Position numbers and translations under genes: made by a program
In this document: piece after piece, positions 1 through 7,770 of the stretch
How the letters are laid out: every line of letters starts with the position of its first letter
Numbering within the stretch: the stretch's first letter is position 1
Notes under the pieces: model-generated
Databases searched by the model: none
What the model was told of the DNA's origin: nothing
Seen by the model: the letters and a program-made list of their open reading frames with translations, nothing else
DNA from: Stephanodiscus triporus
Taxonomy: Eukaryota; Bacillariophyta; Thalassiosirophyceae; Thalassiosirales; Thalassiosiraceae
Direction of reading: 5' to 3'
Length of the DNA: 11,440 bases
NCBI GenBank assembly: GCA_036939755.1
Contig: JALLAZ010000884.1
Coordinates: 1 to 11,440 of the forward strand

Positions 1-902
1 TTATTAAATAGTATTTGATCATCGTATATGATCTTACCTCATAGTATCATCGTATTGGCACTGTTTTGGCGGCCGCCATGGTCATTGCGCATTTAACTCG
101 AGTTTTTCTTGGGGGGAGCCAACTAAAACATATCAAGGCCTACATACTTCTAGGAATTTAAATATCTGGATTTAACGTTAAATGAAGCGCTACAATAAAA
201 TGGGGAATGATGTAGGGGGGGGGCTTATGCCCAATCACATCAAAAAAATGCTAGGGGTGACCCAACAACACCCAAATGGTCCATATTGCACTTGGACCGG
301 TGGTTGTATCCCCATTTTAGGCAAAATAACGGCGTTATGTCCGGACATATGGTTAAGTCTGGTAGTGGTTGAAACATATCATCTCCCAGTACAGTGGGCT
401 TCACGAAAAAAAAAGGATACCATACAATCTTGAACTTGAATTCCTACGTAGCCAGAACCACGTGTGAAGCCTTCATATTTTCTAATCGGAACTCTTTTCA
501 TGCGAGGACCTTTTTTCGCTATCGCGCACGCAACATGATAAAATCTCCAAAATGAGAGTGCGACGATGGCCAATGTTGCGTTGGATACTACAAGCTCATT
601 TCTTCGATTCTCGCGCATCTTAAACATCCAAACGGCTCTATATACCCAACACAATCAATTATGCCTATTACATGCGCGAGACACAATCATGCCATCTCTA
701 ATTTTGGAGTGCACGTCACGTTGACACGATGCGCCATGCCTTTAAATAGCTAATAAATAGTAAAAACAATTATATTCACTAGTTTTAGCAACATAGACTT
801 GTTGCACAGCATTTTGTCTGATTGTTGTATGCGGCGGCACCAGGGGGGGGCACCATGGCGGCCGTGGGACGACGGTGGCCCCCATGGTTGGGGTGAGTAT
901 TT

Positions 903-924
903 TTAGCTAGCTTCCGCTAGCTAA
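903..924. repeat. Perfect 9-bp inverted repeat with 4-nt loop
   Basis: The arms TTAGCTAGC (903-911) and GCTAGCTAA (916-924) are perfect reverse complements around the loop TTCC. It could extrude as a small hairpin or be a palindromic protein-binding site. It lies in gene-free DNA, so no role can be assigned. Confidence 0.7.
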
Positions 925-975
925 TCGCGTGTCAGATGTCCCACAACACCAAAACCACCCAAAAATGAACCACTG

Positions 976-1052
976 TCCGACCACATATCTCCATTAATAA
1001 TGGTCGGATGGGGACATTTGAAGTACCCATCCTATGCGAATGCATGGTCGGA
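976..1052. repeat. TCCGACCA / TGGTCGGA inverted and direct repeats
   Basis: TCCGACCA at 976-983 is the reverse complement of TGGTCGGA at 1001-1008, and TGGTCGGA recurs at 1045-1052. Between the first two lies a smaller palindrome, CCATT-aat-AATGG (991-1003). This may be a remnant of a short inverted-repeat element or a cluster of binding sites. Nothing in the sequence decides between them. Confidence 0.5.
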
Positions 1053-1104
1053 AGACGTCTGTGCCATATTAGGCGACAGATCAAACATATTACAGTCAGT
1101 AGGC

Positions 1105-1657
1105 CTAAGTGAATTGTCGGGAACCATGGTCGAGTTGTGTTTGTGGGCTATCTACTGTACTTCTACGTAAATTAAAGCGACGTGTAACTTCGGTGATTGC
1201 CTTCCTACGACAACACTGGTACTGATCTACGTACGATGAGTTAAATACCACAGCTACGCTATCCCTGTTTTGGCTGAAGCCCACTGTACCCTGGATTCTC
1301 GCGCTCCCCTTTTTGACAAGCACTCGGGTGAAAATAAAAAATTGATTAGCCACAACTTCATCAAAAAATGAGATTTGAGGACAAAACCGATTGAGGAATA
1401 CATCAGAAATAGCATTTAGAGCATTTTGGAATATCCGGGCATGTTCGTGCTACCAAAATTGACCCAGTTACAAGGTTGAAACTCCCCTTTTTCTTTTTGC
1501 TTTTTGACAAGTGTGGTATCGTATCTACTATTAGTTTCCCCACTCTCACAACAGAGTCGAGACCCGACCGAGGCAGTTCGAAGAAGCTCCTTTCTCCCTT
1601 TTTCTTCCTTTCTCTCTTTCCTTTGGACCGGAGTTGAAAGTGTATTGATTCCCACAT
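1105..1657 (-). CDS. Candidate two-exon hypothetical gene, divergent from the TPR gene
   Basis: This is a weak gene model. Exon 1 would start at the ATG at 1657-1655 and end at 1550 (36 codons, Lys/Arg-rich). Exon 2 would run from 1449 to the TAG at 1107-1105 (115 codons including the stop). The proposed 100-nt intron (1549-1450) begins GTGAGAG, ends GGTAG, and has a branch-like GTAACT upstream of the acceptor. Both exon ends are phase 0, so the joined frame of 150 residues is open. No conserved domain is recognised; the second exon has a mixed, globular-looking composition (for example SFFDEVVANQFFIF) rather than low complexity. The 5' end would lie only about 145 bp from the TPR gene start, giving a shared bidirectional promoter. 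It could equally be a chance ORF. Transcript evidence would decide. Confidence 0.3.
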
Positions 1658-1802
1658 TCTTTCATGAAAGTAATTTCGCACCAGCGAAGCAATCTATTGA
1701 TTCCCAAGGCGATTTTCTCCGACCCCTCGCCGATGGTGGGAAAAATGTCATTCGATTCGGAGAGTAAGAGAAAAAAGTAGAGACTATCAATAAAAGGTGA
1801 CG
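1658..1802. promoter_or_regulatory. Short upstream region and 5' leader of the TPR gene
   Basis: Only 145 bp separate the TPR start codon from the candidate divergent ATG at 1657. An in-frame TAA at 1791-1793 lies just before the chosen ATG at 1803, so the reading frame cannot extend further 5' without splicing. A pyrimidine-rich tract lies just beyond, at about 1589-1623. I see no clear TATA box or initiator. Confidence 0.35.
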
Positions 1803-4800
1803 ATGGTGGTGGACCAGATTTTCGTGCATGCGTGCGCACACGACACGCCTGTTTCCGACATGTCCAACCCGGACTCGTCGTCTCTGATCGCCGAAGGGAG
1901 ACGACGGGAGGCGGAGGAGGAGGATCGTCGCCACCAGAAGAACCAGCAGCATTGGCATCAGCAGCAGCAGCCGTCGCGACTGACGCCATCGTCGCCCGCA
2001 CGGCGGCAGCAGCAGCAGCAGCAGCAGCAGCAGCGGTGGCGGCCGTATCCCGATTTTCCCTCCTCCCCCTTGATGATGACGACACCCACCGCGACCAGCA
2101 TGCGGCAGGGACGGTTCCTCCCCTCCCCGTCGTCGCGCGGCGGCCCGACGACGACGCCCCGCGCCGTCTTGCCCCGGCCGCGGCCCGTCGAAACGAACTA
2201 CGACGACGACGAGGAGAACTACGACGACGACGTCGACGTCCTCGGCGAGGGGCGGGCGACGGCGACCTGGGCTAGAGGGCGTCACCAGCAGTGCCAGCAC
2301 CAGCACCAGCACCAGCACCAGAACCACTACCCCCAGCAGCATGTCCTGAGCCCGAATTCGCTGGTGCGATTCGAGGACCAGATGAGGAAGGACAGGCTCA
2401 GGGACATGATCCACGAGTGGTCGGCGGACGACGAGCACTCGCCCGCCTTCCTCTTCGAGGCGTACGATCTCGACCTCGACGACTGCCAAGGCCACGACGA
2501 CGGCGGCGGCGGCGCGACGACGACGACGACGACGACGATGACGCTCCCGACCGAGGCGCAGCTCGTGCTACTTTGCCTCGATCACCTACGCGACCTCCTC
2601 CGGTCCTACCACGCCGACGCCCGCGACGCCGACGACCCCGACGGCGGACCGCTGCTCGACGCCGAGGGACTGGATCCGGACTGCGTCGCCCTCGCGGCTT
2701 GGGCGCTGTCGCGATCGTTCGTAGGGCCGCGCGCGTCGGGGCTCGGGCGCGCACCGCCCCGAGGAGGAGGAGGAGGAGGAGGAGGAAGGGGGGGGGGCAA
2801 CGACGCGTCGACGCGCCACGCGGCGCGACCGGACGGGACGACGGCCGCGGACGGGGAGGAAGACGTCGTCGTCGGGCGACGACGGCGACTCGGGGAGGAG
2901 GAGGAGGAGGAGGAGGAGGAGGAACGGAGCGCGTCGGGATCGGGATCGAAGACGAAGTCGTTCGTGCTGTCGGAACGCATCGTCCTACCCACGATGGAGG
3001 AGATCGTCGACGAGGTGCTGCTCCGTCGTCCGGGTGTGACGGCGAGGAGGAGGAGGAGGAGGAGGGCGAAGGAAAGTCGGACGACGCCGTCGTCGGGGGA
3101 CGGAGAGCGGGCGGACAATGACGACGACGACGACGACGACGAGGACGAGGACGAGGACGACAACAGGCCGCGCTACGAGCACGACGACGAACACCCCTCC
3201 AACATGCATCGATTCTACCTCCTCGACGGTCTCGCGTCGCCCACCTCGTGCGAGGCGATCGCCGCCGAGCTCGGGGGAAGGGATGGAGTAGGAAGAGGAT
3301 GCGGACACGCCGGCGGCAAGATGGGGGGAGGACTCGTCACGCCACGCGGACTGGGACTCGTCACGCCTCGTGCCGGCTTCGGCCCCCCCGCGATCGCGAT
3401 GACGACGACACCGACGACTACCGTCGCCAACGCCGACGTCGTCGTCGACGCGCGCGGCGATCCCCTCACCCTGGCGGAGATCGCTTACGCGGGACTCGTC
3501 GGCCTCCGCGCGCGCTCGCGCCTCGACGCGACGAGGGGGATGGTCAGGAGCGAGCTGTTTCATCAGTTCGTGAAGGCGGCGAGCGCGGGGGGGTTCTTCC
3601 AGGAGAAGAAGTCGATGGGAGCGAGGGGTTGCCGTCCCGCCGCCGACGGAGGGGGGGGGGAGGGAGAGTATCGATGGAGGGCGTGATCGATGGCGGGGAG
3701 GACGACGCGCGTCGAAGGTCCCGTCTCTCGTACGAGGAAAAGTATCGCAAGGTGGTGGGAAAATTCCGGACCAAGTTGGCCGTCAAGGAGGCGATGTTGC
3801 AATCGTTGCTGCTGACGCAACAACGTAATCAGCATCAGCAATACAGCGGCGCTCATCCGCCGGATCATCGTCTCGGAAGCGCGATCCGGATCATGTCAGG
3901 AAATCACAGCGTATTGTCGGCGGGAATGGGGAATGCCGCGTATTCGATAATGAGCGTTGGCGACGTCGTCGAACGGCGACTTCGGAGGAGGGAACGCAGG
4001 ATGGAAAATGCGAAGAGGTCGAAACCGAAACGAACGATTTGCGGTGGTGATGGCAAAGAATACCTTGACAATGATCAGGAGGGCGGCGACAGACCAGTGA
4101 ATGAGGAAAAAAAGTATTCCCATTCGTGGGTTGATGCCGTAACATCGGTGGAATCCAATTTATCGGAGAAGATGCCAAGTGGTCACGACGGATCGGACGT
4201 ATTATTAGTAGAAGGGGGCGTGGGAGAGCGGAAAACAAACCCTTTGTCAGCAAAAGAGAGCGAGGACCCAACTGTAGCAGAAGAAGGTGCTGCAGCGGCC
4301 GTCGTGAACCTGCCACACTATCAAGAGGCCGAGCGACTGAACTCCCTGGGAAACTCTTTGATGAAGCAGAAGCAATTCCAGGACGCGCTCGACACGTACA
4401 CACTGGCCGTAAATCTCGCGCCCGCCGGTCCCAGGAGTCACGTATACTATTCCAATAGATCAGCGGCGTACCTGTCATTGAACATGAACGAGCATTCCAT
4501 TCGCGATTGCGAGCGTTCTATCGCACTGATCAAGCCAACAGAGGGGGGAGAAGGAGGAGGTGGGGAATATTACTCGAAGGCGCATTCACGATTGGGATTG
4601 GCGTACTTTGCGTGTGGGAGGTATCGAGAGGCAGTGGACGCGTACGAAAAGAGCCTGGAAATGGAACCGAACAACAAGTGGACGCGAGATCATTTGGAGA
4701 AGGCCATGGCAAGAATAATTTCGTCAACGATTGGTGAGAACGAGGAGACGAAGGCTGCGAGTGGTAGCCCAGAAGAATCGACTGCAAATATCATGGTGGC

Positions 4801-5515
4801 AGAGTCAGAAGGCGGAGGAGGAGGAGGAGGAGGAGGAGGGGGAGGAGGAGTGCCAAATGAGCGAGACATTATTGCCGAGCAGCTCCTACGGGCAGATGAT
4901 CACAAGAACAAGGGCAATGCGCTCATGTCCAGCAAGCAGTACACGGAGGCATTGCATCAATACGATTTGGCGATAAAGACTTCACCATCTGGTCCGAACA
5001 CGTACGTTTATTACAGCAATCGCGCCGCTGCCTTTTGCTACCTTGGCAACTACGTCAACGCGATGAATGACTGCCGGCGGAGCATCGGTCTAAACCCGAT
5101 GTACGAAAAAGCCTACTCACGGTTGGGATTAAGCCTCTTCTTTCAAAACGAGTACGAGGCTGCCATATCAGCGTACGAAACATCTTTGGCGCTAGACCCG
5201 AGCAACAAGGCCAGTTTGAGTTATCTGAGCAAGGCCAAATCCAGATTGGCAGAGCAGCAGAATGAGAAGAAGGCGGCAAGGGAGGAAAAGGATATGAAGA
5301 CGAGCGAAGAACGGGAAAAAACGCGCAGAAGGATGGAATGGTTGCATCTGCAGAAGAGTAAGGGGCAACAGCAACAATATCAGGTTAGCACAGGGGGCAT
5401 AGCGGAGAACGAGGATAGAGAGGGAGACAGCCAAAGAAGCGCGGGCATTGAGTCATTTGTCAATGATGAAATAGCGGAAGTGTCCGCAAAAAGTGGGGAC
5501 ATTAATAAGTTATGA
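1803..5515 (+). CDS. Large TPR protein with low-complexity N-terminal half and two SGT/Hop-like TPR triplets
   Basis: The start ATG at 1803 is preceded by in-frame TAA at 1791 and the gene ends at TGA 5513-5515. The first half reads in one frame to about 3610, the second in another from about 3718. Removing a GT-AG intron 3611-3717 (107 nt) gives 1201 residues; adding one G to the G10 run at 3651-3660 gives about 1237. Numbering below uses the intron model. Residues 1-600 are dominated by Gln, His, Gly, Glu, Asp, Arg and Thr runs, with conserved-looking islands near 180-227, 249-275, 383-410, 468-492 and 553-602. A charged, possibly helical segment follows (about 604-640). TPR block 1 (about 800-943) and block 2 (about 990-1118) each hold three TPRs, joined by a poly-Gly linker. 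Block 2 has all five dicarboxylate-clamp positions of Hop/SGT-type domains (Lys and Asn in HKNKGN, Asn in YYSNRAA, Lys and Arg in YEKAYSR). Block 1 has Asn in place of the first Lys. The likely role is a cytosolic Hsp70/Hsp90-binding adaptor, by family analogy. The N-terminal half is not recognised. Confidence 0.8.
1959..3165 (+). repeat. Cluster of coding trinucleotide and hexanucleotide tracts
   Basis: Several microsatellite-like tracts lie inside the N-terminal half of the TPR gene. They include CAG repeats coding poly-Gln (about 2007-2033), a CACCAG hexamer tract coding Gln-His (about 2284-2326), ACG repeats coding poly-Thr (about 2516-2540), GAG/GGA repeats (2761-2787 coding poly-Gly; about 2895-2925 coding poly-Glu; about 3040-3063 coding poly-Arg) and GAC repeats coding poly-Asp (about 3118-3160). 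They keep several other frames open on both strands, so long overlapping ORFs here are shadows. Confidence 0.85.
3593..3717 (+). other. Frame junction in the TPR gene: probable intron (3611-3717) or G10 indel
   Basis: Upstream frame 3 is convincingly coding up to FFQEKK (ending about 3611) and stops at TGA 3684-3686. Downstream frame 2 is convincingly coding from SRLSYEEKYRKVV (about 3719). An intron 3611-3717 (GTCGAT ... GTCGAAG) joins them as FFQEKK-SRLSYEEK in frame; a donor at 3593 (125 nt) also fits. Neither donor matches the GTRAGT consensus well. The alternative is an error or polymorphism in the G10 run at 3651-3660, where one extra G restores the frame. Confidence 0.55.
4818..4850 (+). 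repeat. GGA repeat coding the poly-Gly linker between the TPR blocks
   Basis: A near-perfect GGA tract encodes about a dozen consecutive glycines between the first and second TPR triplets. It acts as a flexible spacer and is likely to vary in length between strains because it is a microsatellite. Confidence 0.85.
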
Positions 5516-6148
5516 TCGCTTAAAATATCGCCGCAATGATCTCTAATATATTCTATTGCCACGCTGATAATGTGAATTGATGTCTTCTGCATCAGTTGCT
5601 GTCATTTATGTCTTCGGCAGCGTCAACACACATTGTAGGTGTACTTTGGCTTCTTGTTAGCATTTGTGTGGGCTCCTTTGGTCTTAGATGACACGAGCCG
5701 CTCATCAGCATCGGCAACGCTCCCCAATATCACCATGGTCACCGCGTCGTTCCGCTTACATTCCACCCGCTCCTTGTCAAAGAGCAACTTCTCTTAGCTT
5801 TTATCGAGACTGTGGAACAGAACCATCCTCGAGCGGCAGCCTAGGCACCACGACGTCATCCGACAATCCATCATCCCTTCGTCCTCATCCTCATCTTCAT
5901 TGTTGTTGTCATCGTCACACTCCCCCGAAAGCGTCGTCGTTGTCACCGTCCTCCTCCTCCGTCATCCCGCTTAGCACGAGCCGGTGCACCCCAGGTGATC
6001 CACACCATCCCTCCTTGTGATCAGGCATAGGCCCTTTACGTCTCGGAGGACCTCCATCCTGTTTCTCGGCCCACCGCCGGGACAACCAACTCGCGCCGAT
6101 TACAAAGCAGTGAGTTCCAAGCACAGTTGCTAATTTTTAAGACTATGT
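5516..6148. other. Intergenic region between TPR gene and minisatellite; no intact gene
   Basis: This is the 3' flank of the TPR gene. Plus-strand ORF 5688-6020 is Ser/Pro-rich, lacks features, and is best read as the shadow of a broken minus-strand reading frame listed separately. No terminator or polyadenylation signal could be assigned. Confidence 0.5.
5623..6124 (-). pseudogene. Possible decayed ORF with one frame change and one in-frame TAA
   Basis: On the minus strand a frame open from about 6124 to 5915 (no ATG start) reads plausible protein including GASWLSRRWAEKQDG and ends in an acidic stretch. Shifting frame near 5920 continues as an Asp/Asn/Glu-rich stretch and then RMVLFHSLDKS up to TAA 5796-5794. 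The same frame then continues with KLLFDKERVECKRNDAV and ends in KKPKYTYNVC before TGA 5625-5623. The protein-like composition on both sides of the stop suggests a relic with one frameshift and one nonsense change, or a gene with introns I did not resolve (TAAGAG at 5796-5791 could be a 3' splice site). No family is recognised; a transposase remnant is only a guess. Confidence 0.25.
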
Positions 6149-6150
6149 TT

Positions 6151-6412
6151 TGGTAGCTTGATATACCACTAATCATCATCAATCATTTGGTAGGGTACCT
6201 TGATGTACCACTAATCATCATCATCAATAAACTTTCATCAATCATTTGCTAACTTGATATACCACTAATATTCAATCAATTTGGTTGCTTGATGTACCAC
6301 TAATATTAAATCAATTCGTTGCAAAGGTATGGTAGCTTGATGTACCACAAATAGTAATCATCAATAAACTGGTAGCTTGAAATACCACTAATATTCAATA
6401 ACTTCATCAAAG
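6151..6412. repeat. Six-copy degenerate minisatellite with hairpin-forming units
   Basis: The core CTTGATRTACCACTAAT recurs six times, starting at 6157, 6199, 6253, 6288, 6336 and 6376, so spacing varies (42, 54, 35, 48 and 40 bp). Copies are followed by AT-rich tails such as ATTCAATCAAT or CATCATCAATAAAC. In copies 1, 5 and 6 the unit reads TGGTA-8 nt-TACCA, a 5-bp inverted repeat, so each could fold as a small hairpin. The array lies just downstream (3' side) of the NPSE-repeat gene and its duplicated tail. Confidence 0.85.
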
Positions 6413-6423
6413 AGAGTAGTAGA

Positions 6424-6636
6424 TTACTGTGTTCTCTCCTCAAATTCTTGTTTATGACTCTGACCAACTCGGAGGCCGGGAGGATCGTCATTATTGGTAG
6501 ACGAGGAGTAGCTGTCAAGCAGCAGCCGCAATTTGCGGACGTCCTCCTCCTTCATCCTGCGCAGTCTCTCGGACGTCAATCCCACGATGTTGGTTTCGCT
6601 TTTACGTACTTCTTCAACAAGACGCGCGTTCTCTTG
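6424..6636 (-). pseudogene. Second, out-of-gene copy of the coiled-coil tail, behind a TAA
   Basis: Immediately after the TAA (6639-6637) that ends the NPSE-repeat gene, the same frame stays open for exactly 70 more codons to another TAA (6426-6424). The region before and after the stop repeats the earlier tail. The upstream copy reads IEELRQENARHVERLRKMEE and then EDVRKL; the downstream copy reads IEEL-stop-QENARLVEE and, after an insertion, RRMKEEDVRKL. At DNA level the upstream copy has CTCCGACAAGAG where the downstream has CTCTAACAAGAG, so an Arg codon has become the stop. This is either 3'-flanking fossil sequence, a truncated allele, or evidence that the true stop is at 6424. Confidence 0.6.
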
Positions 6637-7770
6637 TTAGAGCTCCTCAATCATCAAGGCTAAACGTCTCCTAGTACCAGGCCTACTAGGGGTGGGGATC
6701 CTGGAACTGAAAGGCTTCTCACGCCGGTGTTTTGGTGTTTGAGTTGTGGGAAGCTTGCGGACATCCTCCTCCATCTTGCGAAGTCTTTCAACGTGACGCG
6801 CGTTCTCTTGTCGGAGCTCCTCAATCTCAACTTGCATCAAGGATAAACGCCTATCATCGTCGATAGGTGGACAGAACGCTGCATTCTTGTTTGTTACGCA
6901 ATACGGATAGCATAGACCACTCGGGCTCTCGCTGGGGTTCTCGGAAGGATTTTCACTCGGGTTCTTGGAAGGATTCTCACTCGGGTTCTCGGATGGATTT
7001 TCACTCGGGTTCTCGGTCGGGGTTTGAGAAGGATTTTCACTTGGGTTCTCCGAAGGATTTTCACTCGGATTCTCGGAAGGATTTTCACTGGGGTTCTCTG
7101 AAGGGTTATCGGGAGGATTCTCGGAAGGATTTTCACTTGGATTCTCAGAGGGATTCTCCGACGGATTCTCGGAAGGATTTTCAGTCGGATTCTGGGATGG
7201 ATTTTCACTTGGATTCTCAGAGGGATTCTCCAACGGATTCTCAGAAGGATTTTCACTCGGATTCTGGGATGGATTTTCACTTGGATTCTCAGACGGATTC
7301 CCCGAAGGGTTTTCACTCGGGTTCTCGGTAGGACTGGTAGTCGGTGTAAGTGTCGCATCATATACTTTAAGATCCTCAATTGTTACAAAACTGCATTGAC
7401 ATTTCTGATTTTAGTATTTGAGGTGGGAGGAATGTCTGTGAGTTATGAACAAATCATTTAAACTAGTCAGCAGGGGGGGGGGCAGAACTCACAGATGGAC
7501 CACCAGGAAGTAGGCATTTGGTGTGCAAGGTTTGGTTAGGTTCATTCACACAATCTGTGGCGCAATTGGATACATTTTGGTTGTCATTGACGTCCCATGC
7601 AAAACAAGCCATTAAGACAGCAACACTGGGATCTGTACCGTCTTCGGTGCTGCTTTTGCATTCATAGTCGTAGTCCCTTATCTCAAAACCAGTAATATTC
7701 TTATTGTCGCCGTCAGCTGCATAGTCCCAGCAATCATCGGGGTCTACGAAGCAACTTCGAAGCCAAACGC
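6637..7770 (-). CDS. Cys-rich, probably secreted protein with tandem NPSE repeats and coiled-coil tail (5' exon not found)
   Basis: Two exons are visible: 7770-7493 and 7404-6637, joined in phase 0 across an 88-nt intron (7492-7405; donor GTGAGTTC, acceptor TACTAAAATCAG with a near-consensus branch site). The visible product has about 347 residues. The first exon encodes a domain with several Cys and three N-glycosylation sequons (NIT, NVS, NQT), which suggests an extracellular protein. After the intron comes KCQCSFVTIEDLKVYD, then 34 tetrapeptides of consensus NPSE (6925-7332), then a short Cys segment (LCYPYCV) and a charged helical tail predicted to form a coiled coil. The stop is TAA 6639-6637. 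The 7770 edge has a CTAAC branch motif (7790-7786) and GTGGAG acceptor, and an in-frame TAA lies just upstream, so at least one 5' exon is missing. The only minus-strand ATG I noticed upstream in 7800-8180 (8039) gives no signal peptide. NPSE is a P-S-x-x tetrapeptide; such repeats are common in diatom wall-like proteins. A precise function cannot be given. Confidence 0.65.
6925..7332 (-). repeat. 12-bp tandem repeat, 34 units coding NPSE
   Basis: The repeat holds 34 consecutive 12-bp units reading P-S-E-N on the minus strand, with occasional variants (PSGN, PSQN, PLEN, PPDN, PTEN, PSKN, PSES, PSQT). Third positions vary freely (AAT/AAC, GAA/GAG, all Pro codons, TCN/AGT) while residues are kept, which is expected if the peptide is under selection. 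Because the period is a multiple of three, other frames on both strands also stay open and give spurious long ORFs. A 72-bp spaced near-identical segment starts at 7187 and again at 7259. Confidence 0.95.

Larger units (their letters stand above)
1..1104. other. Intergenic region, no convincing gene
   Basis: This stretch is AT-richer than the neighbouring TPR gene and holds no ORF that I can assign. An ATG-initiated frame on the plus strand (182-433, 83 codons) and a minus-strand frame without an ATG start (379-654, 91 codons) overlap each other and resemble no family I recognise. A run of nine G lies at 215-223 and a run of eight at 843-850. Two short inverted repeats lie at 903-924 and 976-1008 and are listed separately. 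It could contain decayed transposon sequence, but I see no terminal repeats or transposase motifs. Confidence 0.5.

Noticed and set aside
182..433. ATG-initiated 83-codon plus-strand ORF near the left edge
   Set aside because: It has no recognised domain, includes a G9 run, overlaps another ORF of similar length on the other strand, and has no supporting splice or promoter signals.
1546..2495. Long minus-strand ORFs (179 and 277 codons) opposite the start of the TPR gene
   Set aside because: They are low-complexity shadows (poly-Ala, poly-Leu, poly-Val) of the CAG and GAC repeats in the plus-strand coding frame, with no island of ordinary protein.
1832..3121. Additional plus-strand ORFs of 147 and 276 codons in a second frame
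   Set aside because: Their products are almost pure Arg/Ala/Gly/Pro with triplet-repeat bias, while the overlapping frame has conserved-looking segments such as FEDQMRKDRLRDMIHEW. They are shadows.
6867..7331. Plus-strand 154-codon ORF with DFHSGSR-type repeats and a second minus-strand frame of 161 codons
   Set aside because: Both are out-of-frame readings of the 12-bp NPSE array. Only the NPSE frame keeps its residues while varying synonymous sites, and it joins cleanly to flanking exons.
6925..7332. CRISPR-like array because of regular repeats
   Set aside because: The repeats are contiguous 12-bp units without unique spacers and lie in an open coding frame of a eukaryotic gene.
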